Shown in pieces: positions 25,258 to 34,135 of a DNA stretch of 64,000 nucleotides. The stretch comes from JBBSBR01 sp038251135. GTDB lineage: Bacteria; Patescibacteriota; Saccharimonadia; UBA4664. How positions within the stretch are numbered: position 1 is the first letter of the stretch; the number at the start of each line of letters is the position of its first letter. The stretch is from contig JBBSBR010000001.1 in assembly GCA_038251135.1 (NCBI GenBank), forward strand, positions 1 to 64,000, read 5' to 3'. The translations under genes and the position numbers were made by a program. Below the pieces are notes generated by a model. It had not been told where the DNA came from, searched no databases, and saw only the letters and a list, made by a program, of their open reading frames with translations.

Positions 25258-25773
25258 TTATTTGTGCTCCTTGCTGCTAAAGTAGATGGCCAAACCAATA
25301 AGCGCGATGAGCACGACAAATACCACCAGCAGCGTCGCACCCGAACCAAAATTGGTGAAGATATAGGGTGCGGCAAGCAGAATTGAGGTGATACCGACGG
25401 CCATCATCAGAATGCTGACCAGTCGGTAGCGCAGCAGCAAGAGGCCGGCAGCCAGCACGGCGAATCCGCCGACGAGGCGTACCGCAAAGATACTGCCCTC
25501 GCCCTCCATGCCCATCAGCCAAGTCGGCAGAATGTAGAGGGCTGATGCCCCGGCGTAAAAGGCGGACGCCAGCAGGACGCCGAGTGTGAGTTGGCGCGGG
25601 GTCAGCTCCGTGACCGATGTGTGCATACCGGTTCCCGATCCTGCCGCGGCTTTCTGCCCGCGATGCGTCACCGCACGCACGATGAGTACGATAATCACGA
25701 CCGGCAGGGCCAGACTGAACAGCAAGCCGAAGACGATGTAGAGAATAATGAAGCCGATACTCGATGTGTCCAT
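25258..25773 (-). CDS. Multi-TM membrane protein, function unknown
   Basis: A 171-aa protein with about five membrane helices (IGFIILYIVFGLLF at the start, and four after residue 60) and a short basic loop. It has no Shine-Dalgarno; the promoter TTGACA-17-TACGAT puts the predicted transcription start at or next to the ATG. First gene of a two-gene operon with the 310-aa membrane protein. Confidence 0.8.
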   Translation of the reverse strand: MDTSSIGFIILYIVFGLLFSLALPVVIIVLIVRAVTHRGQKAAAGSGTGMHTSVTELTPRQLTLGVLLASAFYAGASALYILPTWLMGMEGEGSIFAVRLVGGFAVLAAGLLLLRYRLVSILMMAVGITSILLAAPYIFTNFGSGATLLVVFVVLIALIGLAIYFSSKEHK

Positions 25774-25779
25774 AGCAGT

Positions 25780-25808
25780 ATCGTAGTGATCACGCTTATG
25801 CTTGTCAA
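25780..25808 (-). promoter_or_regulatory. Promoter giving a leaderless mRNA
   Basis: On the minus strand TTGACA (25808-25803) and TACGAT (25785-25780) have a 17-base spacer that begins AGCATAAG, the recurrent motif of this window. The -10 ends only 6 bases before the ATG at 25773. Confidence 0.75.
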
Positions 25809-25875
25809 ACTAATCGCCGTGACGAAGCCAATTTAAGCCATAGATTTCGAAGTCCCGCGGACAGGCCTAGTGGTA

Positions 25876-28161
25876 TTAATCGGCTTTTTTGATCGGTGCG
25901 AAAGACAATGACAGGCGCTTAGTGCCGATGCCGGAGAAGGTCGCCGTAACCTCGTCGCCGTCAATGGCCGCCACAATTCCCTCGCCAAACTTAGCGTGGG
26001 TAATGCGGTCGCCCGGGGCTAAGTCGAGGCCGAGCAACTCCTCACGGTGCTTGGCGGTATCCTGCACGATGGACGCCGAGTACATCGGTTGAGCGCTCCA
26101 CGAACCGGCCCCGGTCGCGTGGCCGGCCGCACCGCCGCCAAAGATTGAGTCGCCGTTGATATTGCCCGAGCGGACGTTCACGCCCCACTCGCTGCCGGCG
26201 CCCTGTAATTCAGGCGGGATTTCGAGGATGAAACGTGAGGGCGGATTGTGATTGGTGCTGCCGTAGAGCAGCCGGGTATTGGCATACAGCAGATACAGCC
26301 GCTCTTTGGCGCGGGTCATACCCACGTAGCAGAGCCGGCGCTCCTCCTCCATCTGCTCGCCGTCGAAGAGCGAACGGGAGTGCGGGAATATCCCCTCCTC
26401 CATGCCGGCCATGAATACCACCGGAAATTCCAAGCCCTTGGCGGCATGCAGCGTCATCAGGGTAACGGCATCGGTGTCCTGGGAGTAGTTATCGATATCC
26501 GAGATTAGCGCCACCTCCTCCAGAAAGCCTTGGAGAGTCAGCTCGTTGTAGGTTGCGGCGACACTTAAGAGTTCTTTGACGTTTTCAATACGGTCGGCGG
26601 CCGTGACGGTGCCGTCGTCGAGATAGTTGATGTAGCCGGATCGCTTCAATATGAGATCAAGCAAGGGCCCGACGGGCAGCTTCTCGGCCTCACGCCTGAG
26701 TCCGTCGATGAGGATGGCAAAATTCTGCAAGGCGTGGACCGCGCGCACCTGAAGGCCGGGAACCCGGTCGGCATCGCGGAGCGCCTCGAGCAAACTCTGA
26801 TTATTGAGCCGCCGATGCGACTCCAGGCGGGACAAGCTCACGTCACCCAGACCTCGCGGGGGGAGGTTGATGATCCGCCCGAAACTCACCAGATCGTCCG
26901 GCTGATAGACGAATCTCAGATAGGCCATAGCGTCCTTGATCTCGCGCCGTTCATAGAAGCGGGTTCCGCCGACGATCTTGTAGGGAATCGCCGCGCGCAG
27001 AAACGACTCCTCAAGCGTCCGGGACTGGGCATTGGTGCGGTAGAGGACGGCAAAATCCGCGAGCGAGCGATTAGTGCCCCCGGGGGATGCAACTAATCCC
27101 AAAACGCTGGCAGCATCCCCTGGGGACCCTGCCAGCTCTTGGATCGTCCGGGTAATCGTCTCCCCCTCCTGGATCTCGTTATAGACGTTGATTACCCCGA
27201 CGCCCTCACCGGCTCCGGCCTCGGTCCAGAGTTGCTTGTCCGATCTCACGCGGTTCTTACTGATTATGGCGTGGGCGCTGTCGAGAATGTTCTTGGTCGA
27301 ACGGTAATTCTGCTCGAGCTTCACGACGGTCGCCGCGGGATAGTCCTTCTCAAAGTCGAGGATATTCTGGAAATTGGCTCCGCGCCAGCTGTAGATACTC
27401 TGCCAGTCGTCGCCGACCACGCAGAGATTATTGTGGCCGGCGGCCAGCAATTTCGTCACCTGGTACTGTGCATGGTTAGTGTCCTGATACTCGTCGACCA
27501 TGATGTATTGGAATCGCTGCTGATATTTGGCGAGGATCTCGGGGTGCTGCTTAAACATCTGCACCGTATAGAAGATTATATCGTCGAAATCAACCGCCCC
27601 GGCCTCCTTGAGGATGCCCTGATAGACCGGATAGACGGTCGCCGCGGCCTGCTGGGCGCGGCCCGAGGCGAGTTTAGAATAATTCTGCGGTCCGATAAGT
27701 TCGTTCTTGGCGCTCGATATGAGCCCGGCAATGGAATTGGGCGTGAACTGCTTATCGTCGATGCCGGTGTTGCGGATGGCCCGCTTAATGGCCGACATTG
27801 AGTCGGCAGCGTCAAAAATCAGGAAGTTGCTCGGCAGCCCAATCTCGGAAGACTCGTTTCTGAGCAAGCGCAAACAGGTTGCGTGAAAGGTGCCGATGTA
27901 CGGAAAGTAGCTGCGGTTCTCGGGGCTGAGGCCGAGCAGTTTCAGGACCCGGCCGCGCATCTCGCCGGCGGCCTTGTTGGTGAACGTCACGGCCAGGATG
28001 CTTGCCGGCTCAACCTGGCGCTCAGCGACCAAATACGCGATCCGGTGAGTGAGCGCCTTGGTCTTGCCCGAACCGGCGCCAGCCAAAATTAGAACCGGGC
28101 CCTCAGTCGTGGTGGCGGCGGTTCGTTGTGGCTCATTGAGGTCGGCTAGGAGTGGGTGCAC
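25876..28161 (-). CDS. pcrA: UvrD/PcrA-type DNA helicase with an inserted repeat
   Basis: A superfamily 1A 3'-5' helicase for repair and replication restart. It shows NEPQRTAA (Q motif), Walker A GAGSGKT, VDEYQDTNHAQ (Walker B), VVGDDWQSIYSWRGA, VLYRTNAQSR, TLHAAKGLEFPVVF and YVGMTRAK. GTG 28161 is taken as start since PcrA proteins begin about ten residues before this Q motif; an in-frame start at 28239 lies upstream of a possible TTGGCA/TACAGA promoter. Between TIQELAG and SLADFAVLYRTN about 18 extra residues (SPGDAASVLGLVASPGGTNR region) are encoded by repeat copy C, kept in frame. Confidence 0.95.
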   Translation of the reverse strand: MHPLLADLNEPQRTAATTTEGPVLILAGAGSGKTKALTHRIAYLVAERQVEPASILAVTFTNKAAGEMRGRVLKLLGLSPENRSYFPYIGTFHATCLRLLRNESSEIGLPSNFLIFDAADSMSAIKRAIRNTGIDDKQFTPNSIAGLISSAKNELIGPQNYSKLASGRAQQAAATVYPVYQGILKEAGAVDFDDIIFYTVQMFKQHPEILAKYQQRFQYIMVDEYQDTNHAQYQVTKLLAAGHNNLCVVGDDWQSIYSWRGANFQNILDFEKDYPAATVVKLEQNYRSTKNILDSAHAIISKNRVRSDKQLWTEAGAGEGVGVINVYNEIQEGETITRTIQELAGSPGDAASVLGLVASPGGTNRSLADFAVLYRTNAQSRTLEESFLRAAIPYKIVGGTRFYERREIKDAMAYLRFVYQPDDLVSFGRIINLPPRGLGDVSLSRLESHRRLNNQSLLEALRDADRVPGLQVRAVHALQNFAILIDGLRREAEKLPVGPLLDLILKRSGYINYLDDGTVTAADRIENVKELLSVAATYNELTLQGFLEEVALISDIDNYSQDTDAVTLMTLHAAKGLEFPVVFMAGMEEGIFPHSRSLFDGEQMEEERRLCYVGMTRAKERLYLLYANTRLLYGSTNHNPPSRFILEIPPELQGAGSEWGVNVRSGNINGDSIFGGGAAGHATGAGSWSAQPMYSASIVQDTAKHREELLGLDLAPGDRITHAKFGEGIVAAIDGDEVTATFSGIGTKRLSLSFAPIKKAD
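27074..27127. repeat. 54-bp palindromic repeat, copy C, inside pcrA
   Basis: In reverse complement it matches copies A and B: GTCCCCAGGGGATGCT, then GGGATTAGTTG, then ATCCCCCGGGGGCAC. It is 54 bases, a multiple of three, and is translated as part of pcrA in a loop before the FAVLYRTNAQSR motif. The situation is like Rickettsia palindromic elements inside genes. Confidence 0.85.
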
Positions 28162-28380
28162 TAGGTATAATTTTAACTCATGCCGAGTCTGCTCGCCAGA
28201 TCTGTACATCCCACAAAAGGGTTGCCAAATAGCGCGCAAATAAGCTACGGTGAAAAAGTTAGGTGGTACCTAGCGCGCGTAATTGGCTAAGAAAGTCTGC
28301 TCGCCCGTGACGATCCGATCGTCGGCATGCTTTTCGAGCCAAAACGCACAACCATTCGACACCCGTCCCGGAGGTGCAAC

Positions 28381-28713
28381 ATGGCAAAACTCTCCATCCT
28401 CGACCGAATCAAGCCCGTTCGGTTGCGCGATCTGTCGGAGCTCAGTCAGATCTCCAGCATGCACGCTTCGGTGATCATCCTGCGGCGCTGCGACCGGGCG
28501 CCCGACGGCTCAGCCGTACCGCGCCGACCCTTGGTTTACCGCCTCGGACAACGGCCCATTCTACTCATGAGAGCACAGCGCGTCCGCACGGGGCTTGTCA
28601 AGTTCGAAATCATCGACTTTGACACCCATCAACCGCTGCCGGCCAAGATCGTAGAATGCCGGCCCGATGCTCTGCCGACATGGTTTACGATCAGCCCGCT
28701 GCCGGCCTCCTAA
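28381..28713 (+). CDS. Small basic protein, function unknown
   Basis: A 110-aa protein from ATG 28381, set by GGAGG with 6-base spacing. Rich in Arg, Leu and Pro with no membrane segment. A region RPLVYRLGQRPILLMRAQRVRTGLVKFEIIDF looks like beta strands. No family recognised. It stands alone on the plus strand between minus-strand genes, with a strong terminator, like the other isolated short genes at 8069, 10986, 11547 and 14334. Confidence 0.7.
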   Translation: MAKLSILDRIKPVRLRDLSELSQISSMHASVIILRRCDRAPDGSAVPRRPLVYRLGQRPILLMRAQRVRTGLVKFEIIDFDTHQPLPAKIVECRPDALPTWFTISPLPAS

Positions 28714-28721
28714 CCAACAGC

Positions 28722-28758
28722 GCCCGGAACTCTCTGTCTGCCAGAGAGTTCCGGGCTT
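28722..28758. terminator. Strong hairpin terminator between convergent genes
   Basis: A perfect 15-bp stem GCCCGGAACTCTCTG with a 5-base loop, followed by TTATACTTT. It separates the 28381 gene from the convergent 28773 gene. Confidence 0.8.
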
Positions 28759-28772
28759 ATACTTTGCCGATT

Positions 28773-29639
28773 TTATTTAACGTCGAGGCAGTAAGGTTGG
28801 TTGCCGGCTTCGAGCTGCAAGGTCAGTGAAACGTAACGGGTCCCGGTCGCTCCCGGCGTAATACCTGGACCGCCGCACTGACCGCCGGCGTGGTAGTAGA
28901 TCTGTCCGAGACCGCTGACCGCTGCGGTTTGAACCACGTAAGCGGCATTGGTGGTTGGATCTTTGGCCGCAACGGCTACCGCCGGGGGTTGTACCGGATA
29001 GAAACCATTGACGGCTTGCGCCCGGTAGGCCGTTACGTAACTGGCCAAATCGGTCTGGCGCTGATTGTCCCTAGCGGTGGCGTCCGCCGCCGTACCGGGT
29101 GCAACGCTAGCCGCCGGGCTTGGACTGACCACCGGTGATGAGCTGGGGCTGGGCGAGTCGCTCACTTCAGGGGTGGGGGCCGGAACAGGCGTGTTTACGA
29201 CCGGGTGAGACAACGGACTGCCCGAGGTCATGAATAACCAATAACCCACGCCGCCCAGAATTATTGCCAGTGCCACTACCAGAAGTGTCCAGCGTCCGGC
29301 TCTGGGATGCGGATGCGTCTCGGGGGTGACGGGCGCGAGGGTCTTCGGTGCCGTAACGGCAGGAGCGGGTTGGACGTCACCTACCGGCGCGTCGGGGGCT
29401 GATTTAGTAGTAACCCCGGTTTCAGGCGTAGTTGTCGGCTCGGTTGCGGTTGCCGACGCGGAAACTGCCGGCGGCTCCTCGGTCTCGGTTTGAGGTTTTT
29501 CAGTCTGGGCGGCTTTGGTCTCGGCCGGAGGCGTTAGCGCGACCTCCGACGGTTTAACATTTTCGGTGTGACCGCAGTTTGCACACAGCCACCCGACTTT
29601 GGACTGAACCATCTCCTGCTGACATTCACTGCACCTCAT
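28773..29639 (-). CDS. Zinc-ribbon, single-TM protein with pseudopilin-like C-terminus
   Basis: A 288-aa protein. The N-terminus is a CxxC...CxxC zinc ribbon (MRCSECQQEM, LCANCGHTE), then a low-complexity linker, a membrane helix (about residues 117-138), a second Pro/Ser linker and a C-terminal domain starting ARDNQRQTDLASYVTAYRAQ, as in the conserved start of type II pseudopilin globular domains. The two domains would be on opposite sides of the membrane. TACACT ends 9 bases before the ATG and the AGCATAAG motif lies just upstream. Confidence 0.8.
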   Translation of the reverse strand: MRCSECQQEMVQSKVGWLCANCGHTENVKPSEVALTPPAETKAAQTEKPQTETEEPPAVSASATATEPTTTPETGVTTKSAPDAPVGDVQPAPAVTAPKTLAPVTPETHPHPRAGRWTLLVVALAIILGGVGYWLFMTSGSPLSHPVVNTPVPAPTPEVSDSPSPSSSPVVSPSPAASVAPGTAADATARDNQRQTDLASYVTAYRAQAVNGFYPVQPPAVAVAAKDPTTNAAYVVQTAAVSGLGQIYYHAGGQCGGPGITPGATGTRYVSLTLQLEAGNQPYCLDVK

Positions 29640-29671
29640 ATTGGTCTTAGTGTATCAGCTTTATGCTTATG

Positions 29672-30118
29672 CTAAAAGTCGTTTAATTCCAGCCGCTCCA
29701 CGCCGTTTTGTTCGAGCTCGCGGCGATAGCGTTCCTCAATCGGGCGCAGCTCCAATAGATCTTCTTCGCGATCTATCTGCTCGATACCCACGCTGCGGTC
29801 GCGCGCCAAATCGCGCTGAGCCAAACGCTCGGTTAATTCGTCCCAAAAAACATGGTCCTCATAATCAAGAATGTACTGGTCATAGAGCTTGTCGGTCCAG
29901 TCCGAATCCAGGTAGTAACGCCCCGTTTCGGCGTCGCGGTCGATCCCCTTGCCCGGCATCATTCCGAGCAGGGCCTGAATAGCCTCGCCGGCCGCCTCGT
30001 CCTGATGATCGGCGTCGTGCTGGGCGTTGACAACCCACTCGCCCAGATAGGCGAGTTCGACCAGTTTGCGGTATTCAGCGGCCGTTATTTGAAATGTGTA
30101 TAGATTGTCGTCTGCCAT
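29672..30118 (-). CDS. Acidic soluble protein, function unknown
   Basis: A 148-aa protein from ATG 30118 (an upstream in-frame start at 30139 has no ribosome site). It is helical and strongly acidic, with Tyr/Trp/Asp-rich text (GRYYLDSDWTDKLYDQYILDYEDHVFWDEL). It lies between tpiA and the zinc-ribbon protein, same strand. I do not recognise it. Confidence 0.75.
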   Translation of the reverse strand: MADDNLYTFQITAAEYRKLVELAYLGEWVVNAQHDADHQDEAAGEAIQALLGMMPGKGIDRDAETGRYYLDSDWTDKLYDQYILDYEDHVFWDELTERLAQRDLARDRSVGIEQIDREEDLLELRPIEERYRRELEQNGVERLELNDF

Positions 30119-30166
30119 AAGTGTCTCATTGTAGCGCAAAAGTTCTCCGGGGGCGAGCGTGAGAAA

Positions 30167-30925
30167 TTAGTCGGCCCGTTCGGCGGCGGCAACAATTTTC
30201 AGAAAATCGATATCCACCAGACTTGCTCCGCCGACTAGGAGGCCGTCAACGCCCTCAACCGACAGATAACTTGCCGCGTTATCGGGGTTAACGCTCCCGC
30301 CATAAAGCACCTTTATACCGGCTCCGCCCTCCTCGCCGTACAAGTCCTCGACGCATCCGCGGATTGCGCGAACCATCGGGGAAACTTGGTCAGGGACCGC
30401 AAATTCACCCGTGCCGATCGCCCAAACGGGCTCATAGGCGATGACGATCTTGGCGACGTCGGCTGCAGTCAGATCATGCAGGTCGGATGTTAGCTGGTCG
30501 ATGACGACCTTGGCCGACAGATTATGATGGCGCTCGTCGAGTGATTCGCCGACGCAGAGGATCGGAATCAGGTCGTTGCGCAGGGCCGCGGCGATTTTCT
30601 TGGCAATCAACTTATCGTACTCTCCCATGGCTCGCCGCTCCGAGTGGCCGATAATGGCATATTTGGCTAAACCTTTAAGCATCGGCGCTGAAATCTCTCC
30701 CGTGTAGGCACCCTCATCCATAAAGTAAATGTTTTGGGCCCCAACTCCCAAGTGCTTGCCGGCGAGAGCTTGATGAACCGGATATAACGAGATCGATGGC
30801 GGACAGATCACCACCGTTGTACGCCCAACCTTGGGCAGCTTCGATTCCAAGCGCTTTGCGTACTTGGCCGCCGCTTCGGGGCCATAGTTCATCTTCCAGT
30901 TTCCGACGATCAATTTGTCTGCCAT
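30167..30925 (-). CDS. tpiA: Triosephosphate isomerase
   Basis: A 252-aa TIM-barrel enzyme interconverting DHAP and GAP. It begins at ATG 30925 behind AAGAGGTG. Asn/Lys in VGNWKMN, catalytic His in GHSERR, catalytic Glu in AYEPVWAIGTG and the phosphate loop YGGSVNPDN are intact. It is the last gene in the order pyk, pgk, tpiA on the minus strand, which together form lower glycolysis. Confidence 0.97.
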   Translation of the reverse strand: MADKLIVGNWKMNYGPEAAAKYAKRLESKLPKVGRTTVVICPPSISLYPVHQALAGKHLGVGAQNIYFMDEGAYTGEISAPMLKGLAKYAIIGHSERRAMGEYDKLIAKKIAAALRNDLIPILCVGESLDERHHNLSAKVVIDQLTSDLHDLTAADVAKIVIAYEPVWAIGTGEFAVPDQVSPMVRAIRGCVEDLYGEEGGAGIKVLYGGSVNPDNAASYLSVEGVDGLLVGGASLVDIDFLKIVAAAERAD

Positions 30926-30977
30926 AAACACCTCTTCTTATATCTCATTCTACTGCAATAAATGTAACGATGGCCAA

Positions 30978-32174
30978 CTACTTATCGAGCAGCGCGTCGA
31001 CACCGGGCAACGACTTGCCGCTCATGAGCTCTAGGCTCGCTCCGCCACCGGTGGAGACCCAAGTAAATTTCTGGTGCAGCTGGTGTTCGTCGACGTACGA
31101 AGCGGTATCCCCGCCGCCCACGATGGTCGTTCCCTTAACGGACGCAATCATTTCGGCCATAGCCCGCGTGCCTTCGCTAAATTCTTTGACTTCGGTGATT
31201 CCCAACGGGCCGTTCCAGATGACGGTCGCTGTTCCGTTGAAATCCAGGAATTCGTAAATTGCCCGGCGGAGGCGCTCGGCGTAGGCCGGGGTAGCATCTA
31301 CGATGTATTCGTCCGGCAAAACGGCATCAAGAGTCGTAGTGCGTACGCCGTCCGGCTCCTTAACGCTTTTCGATACAAGAACTTCTTCCGGCAAAAAGAT
31401 CTCGGTATTCTCGACCTTGGCGAGTTCAATGAGGCGCTTCACCGTCTCGACCATATCCGGCTCGGCAATACTCTGGCCGATCTCGTTGCCCAGCGCGAGC
31501 GAGAAAGTGTTAGCGATCGGACCCGTCAAAAACAGGGCGTCGACCTTGGGAATAAAGTTCTCCAAAATTGGAATCTTGGTCGAAACCTTGGCACCGCCAA
31601 GCACCGCCACGAGCGGCCGGTCGGGCGTCTCGAGGGCGCCCGTGATGTAATTTACTTCTTTTTCGACCAGAAAACCTTCGAGTCCCGGAAGAAAGGCCGG
31701 CACTCCGGAAACTGACGCTTGCCGGCGGTGATCGACGGCAAACGAATCGTTTACATAGATTTCTCCGAGCTTGGCCAATTTTTCGGCAAACTCCGGTGAA
31801 GCGTCAAGTTCTTCCTGATGAAAACGAACGTTTTCGAGCATCATGACTTCGCCCGGCTGCAAGGCGGCTGCGGCCGCTTCGACTTCGGATCCGACGCAAT
31901 CGTCATAGAATTTGATCTCGCGACCAAGCAACTCAGCCGCCCGTTCGGCGACCGGCTTGAGGCTGAATTGAGGATCCGGGGCGCCCTTGGGCTCGCCCAT
32001 ATGACTCATAATGACAATTGAGCAACCATGGTCAAGTAAATAATTGAGGGTGTCCAGACTGGCATCGATACGGAAATTATCGGCCACCTGTCCGTCTTCC
32101 ATCGGCATGTTATAGTCGACACGAACAAGCACCCGCTTGCCCTGAACATCAAAATCGCGGATCGTCTTCTTCAT
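30978..32174 (-). CDS. pgk: Phosphoglycerate kinase
   Basis: A 398-aa two-domain kinase making ATP from 1,3-bisphosphoglycerate. RVDYNMPMEDG, MSHMGEPKG (substrate loop), GGAKVSTK, NGPLGITE and GGGDTASYV mark the N- and C-domains and nucleotide site. Length is normal. It lies 52 bases before tpiA and 80 after pyk. Confidence 0.97.
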   Translation of the reverse strand: MKKTIRDFDVQGKRVLVRVDYNMPMEDGQVADNFRIDASLDTLNYLLDHGCSIVIMSHMGEPKGAPDPQFSLKPVAERAAELLGREIKFYDDCVGSEVEAAAAALQPGEVMMLENVRFHQEELDASPEFAEKLAKLGEIYVNDSFAVDHRRQASVSGVPAFLPGLEGFLVEKEVNYITGALETPDRPLVAVLGGAKVSTKIPILENFIPKVDALFLTGPIANTFSLALGNEIGQSIAEPDMVETVKRLIELAKVENTEIFLPEEVLVSKSVKEPDGVRTTTLDAVLPDEYIVDATPAYAERLRRAIYEFLDFNGTATVIWNGPLGITEVKEFSEGTRAMAEMIASVKGTTIVGGGDTASYVDEHQLHQKFTWVSTGGGASLELMSGKSLPGVDALLDK

Positions 32175-32254
32175 CGGTTAAAAAGCCTCATTAAGCATCT
32201 GTCTTATCATATAGGTAACAATGCCCCGCATAAAGCCCAAGGATGCTTCAGCGC

Positions 32255-33673
32255 CTAGGTAACGATCTTGATCTCGACCGTATCGGTGCCGCCCGTGACG
32301 CCAGGTTGGTGGCCGGACGCGACCACCAAGGCATCGCCAACCTTGACGCTGCCGGTAGATCGCAGCTCGCCCATTACGTACTCGGCCGCATCGCGCGGAT
32401 GTTGGTGGTAGAAGGCTTTTCCGCCCCAGACGATAGCCATTTGATGGTAAACCCGCTGCTTGTCGGTCACAATCGCGATTGGAACCGACGGGCGCAGGCT
32501 GGCGATGTTTCGGGCGGTCTGTCCCGAGCTCGTCTCTGCAATAATTACCTTGGCCGGCATTTGGCGCGCCAATACTACCGCTGCAGCCGAGATCGCATTC
32601 TCGCGTTCCTTGCTGCCGTAATCGTCAAATTTCTGCTCACTCAGTTTATGGACTTCTTCACGCTCGGTATAAAGAATCACCCGCTTCATCATCTTGACGG
32701 TTTCGACCGGAAAAAGTCCCATGGCCGTTTCGCCGCTGAGCATCACCGCATCGGAGCCCTCGAGGACAGCGGTAGCAACGTCGCTCACCTCGGCGCGGGT
32801 CGGCGAAGGACTCTGGATCATACTCTCGAGCATCTGAGTCGCCACGATTACCGGCTTCTTGTAAGCCCTGGCCAGCTCGATCATGCGCCGTTGAACGGCC
32901 GGGACGGCTTCGGGCAACGTCTCGATCGCCAAGTCCCCGCGTGCCACCATAAGCGCATCAGTAGCCTCCACGATTGCATCGAGGTTCTCCACGGCGGCCT
33001 TGGTCTCGATCTTGGCAATCACCTTAAGATCGCTGCCTAGTTCCCGCAGTCGAATTCTTAGATTCTGGATGTCGCGGGCAGTCTGCACGAATGACAAGGC
33101 GATATAGTCGCAGTCGTTCGCTGCGGCAAACTTAATGTCAGCCAGATCTTTGTCGGTCAGAATGTCGCCGCCGAGGTCGGTGTCGGGCAGATTCATGCCT
33201 TGATTCGAGAATAGCAAACCGGGTGCAACTACCCGACCCGTGATTAGACGTTTCTCGATCTTTTCAACCTCGACTTCGATCTGCCCGTCGCGCAAAAATA
33301 TCCGCTCGCCCGGCTTCACGTGCATGCTCACATCGTGCTGGACCGGAATCACGCCGGCCTTGTCGAAATCGGCGTCATATTCAAAGTGCACTATGTGACT
33401 GCGAACAAACGGCAGGCCATCGTTCGGTAATACACCAACTCTAATCTTCGGACCCTGCAGATCGGCAATGATAGCAATTGGACGCTCGAGTTTGGCACTG
33501 ATGCTGCGGGCGGCCACGATCACCTGGGCGTGCTGCTCCAACGTACCGTGCGATAAGTTGAGGCGAAAACTATTGGTGCCGGCCAACATCAGCTCCTCCA
33601 TAACCTTGGGGCTGCGGGATGACGGACCAATAGTGGCCACGATTTTAGTTCTTTTGAAGGAATCTGCGAGCAT
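32255..33673 (-). CDS. pyk: Pyruvate kinase
   Basis: A 472-aa enzyme producing ATP and pyruvate. ATG 33673 follows AGAGGTG; the GTG six bases upstream is part of that site. TKIVATIGPSS, FRLNLSHG, IADLQGPKIRVG, the active-site lysine segment VIAKIETK and VMLSGETAMG are present, as is the C-terminal allosteric domain, with the final NTD-like TVEIKIVT. Of the usual order only enolase and GAPDH are not in this window. Confidence 0.97.
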   Translation of the reverse strand: MLADSFKRTKIVATIGPSSRSPKVMEELMLAGTNSFRLNLSHGTLEQHAQVIVAARSISAKLERPIAIIADLQGPKIRVGVLPNDGLPFVRSHIVHFEYDADFDKAGVIPVQHDVSMHVKPGERIFLRDGQIEVEVEKIEKRLITGRVVAPGLLFSNQGMNLPDTDLGGDILTDKDLADIKFAAANDCDYIALSFVQTARDIQNLRIRLRELGSDLKVIAKIETKAAVENLDAIVEATDALMVARGDLAIETLPEAVPAVQRRMIELARAYKKPVIVATQMLESMIQSPSPTRAEVSDVATAVLEGSDAVMLSGETAMGLFPVETVKMMKRVILYTEREEVHKLSEQKFDDYGSKERENAISAAAVVLARQMPAKVIIAETSSGQTARNIASLRPSVPIAIVTDKQRVYHQMAIVWGGKAFYHQHPRDAAEYVMGELRSTGSVKVGDALVVASGHQPGVTGGTDTVEIKIVT

Positions 33674-33773
33674 TCTCACCTCTATTTACACAAACAAAAT
33701 AATACCTATATGAACCCACTCTACTCCAGCCCCCTCGGTTCTGCTAGGTTTAAGCACAAGAATATTACAAAAG

Positions 33774-33798
33774 TTACACCCCGGCGGCCGGGGTGTAA
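33774..33798 (-). terminator. Intrinsic terminator after the 33824 gene
   Basis: A perfect 11-bp stem TTACACCCCGG with a 3-base loop; on the minus strand it is followed by CTTTTGTAATATT. Confidence 0.75.
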
Positions 33799-33823
33799 CG
33801 CGAGCAATTCTTAGGATTGGTCA

Positions 33824-34015
33824 TTAATACGTCGAAAGATATACCCTCGACGGAACGATTTGATACGAGCGGACATAGACGAATTTATGAATCTTGCGGC
33901 GATGGCGCTTATAGGCGGACTCGGCCCGGCGCCACTGACGGCGCAGTTGAGCTGAGTGGCGATCAGTGATTGGCGCCCCGTCGTCTTCGATCATCAGTTT
34001 GTAACTTTGGCTCAT
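33824..34015 (-). CDS. Small very basic protein
   Basis: A 63-aa protein, rich in Arg/Lys/His/Tyr (QLRRQWRRAESAYKRHRRKIHKF), with no membrane helix. A GAGG lies 12 bases before the ATG and a terminator follows the stop, which supports a real gene. It could bind RNA or DNA, or be a ribosome-associated protein; no family recognised. Confidence 0.55.
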   Translation of the reverse strand: MSQSYKLMIEDDGAPITDRHSAQLRRQWRRAESAYKRHRRKIHKFVYVRSYQIVPSRVYLSTY

Positions 34016-34135
34016 AATTTATCGGCCCTCGGTTATGTACTATTCACCCCGTTGATTGCGAGTGTACATACACCATAACGAGCCAACCTTAGAATTCGTT
34101 TAGGATTAGCTGTGAAAAAACTTACGATTCCAACG

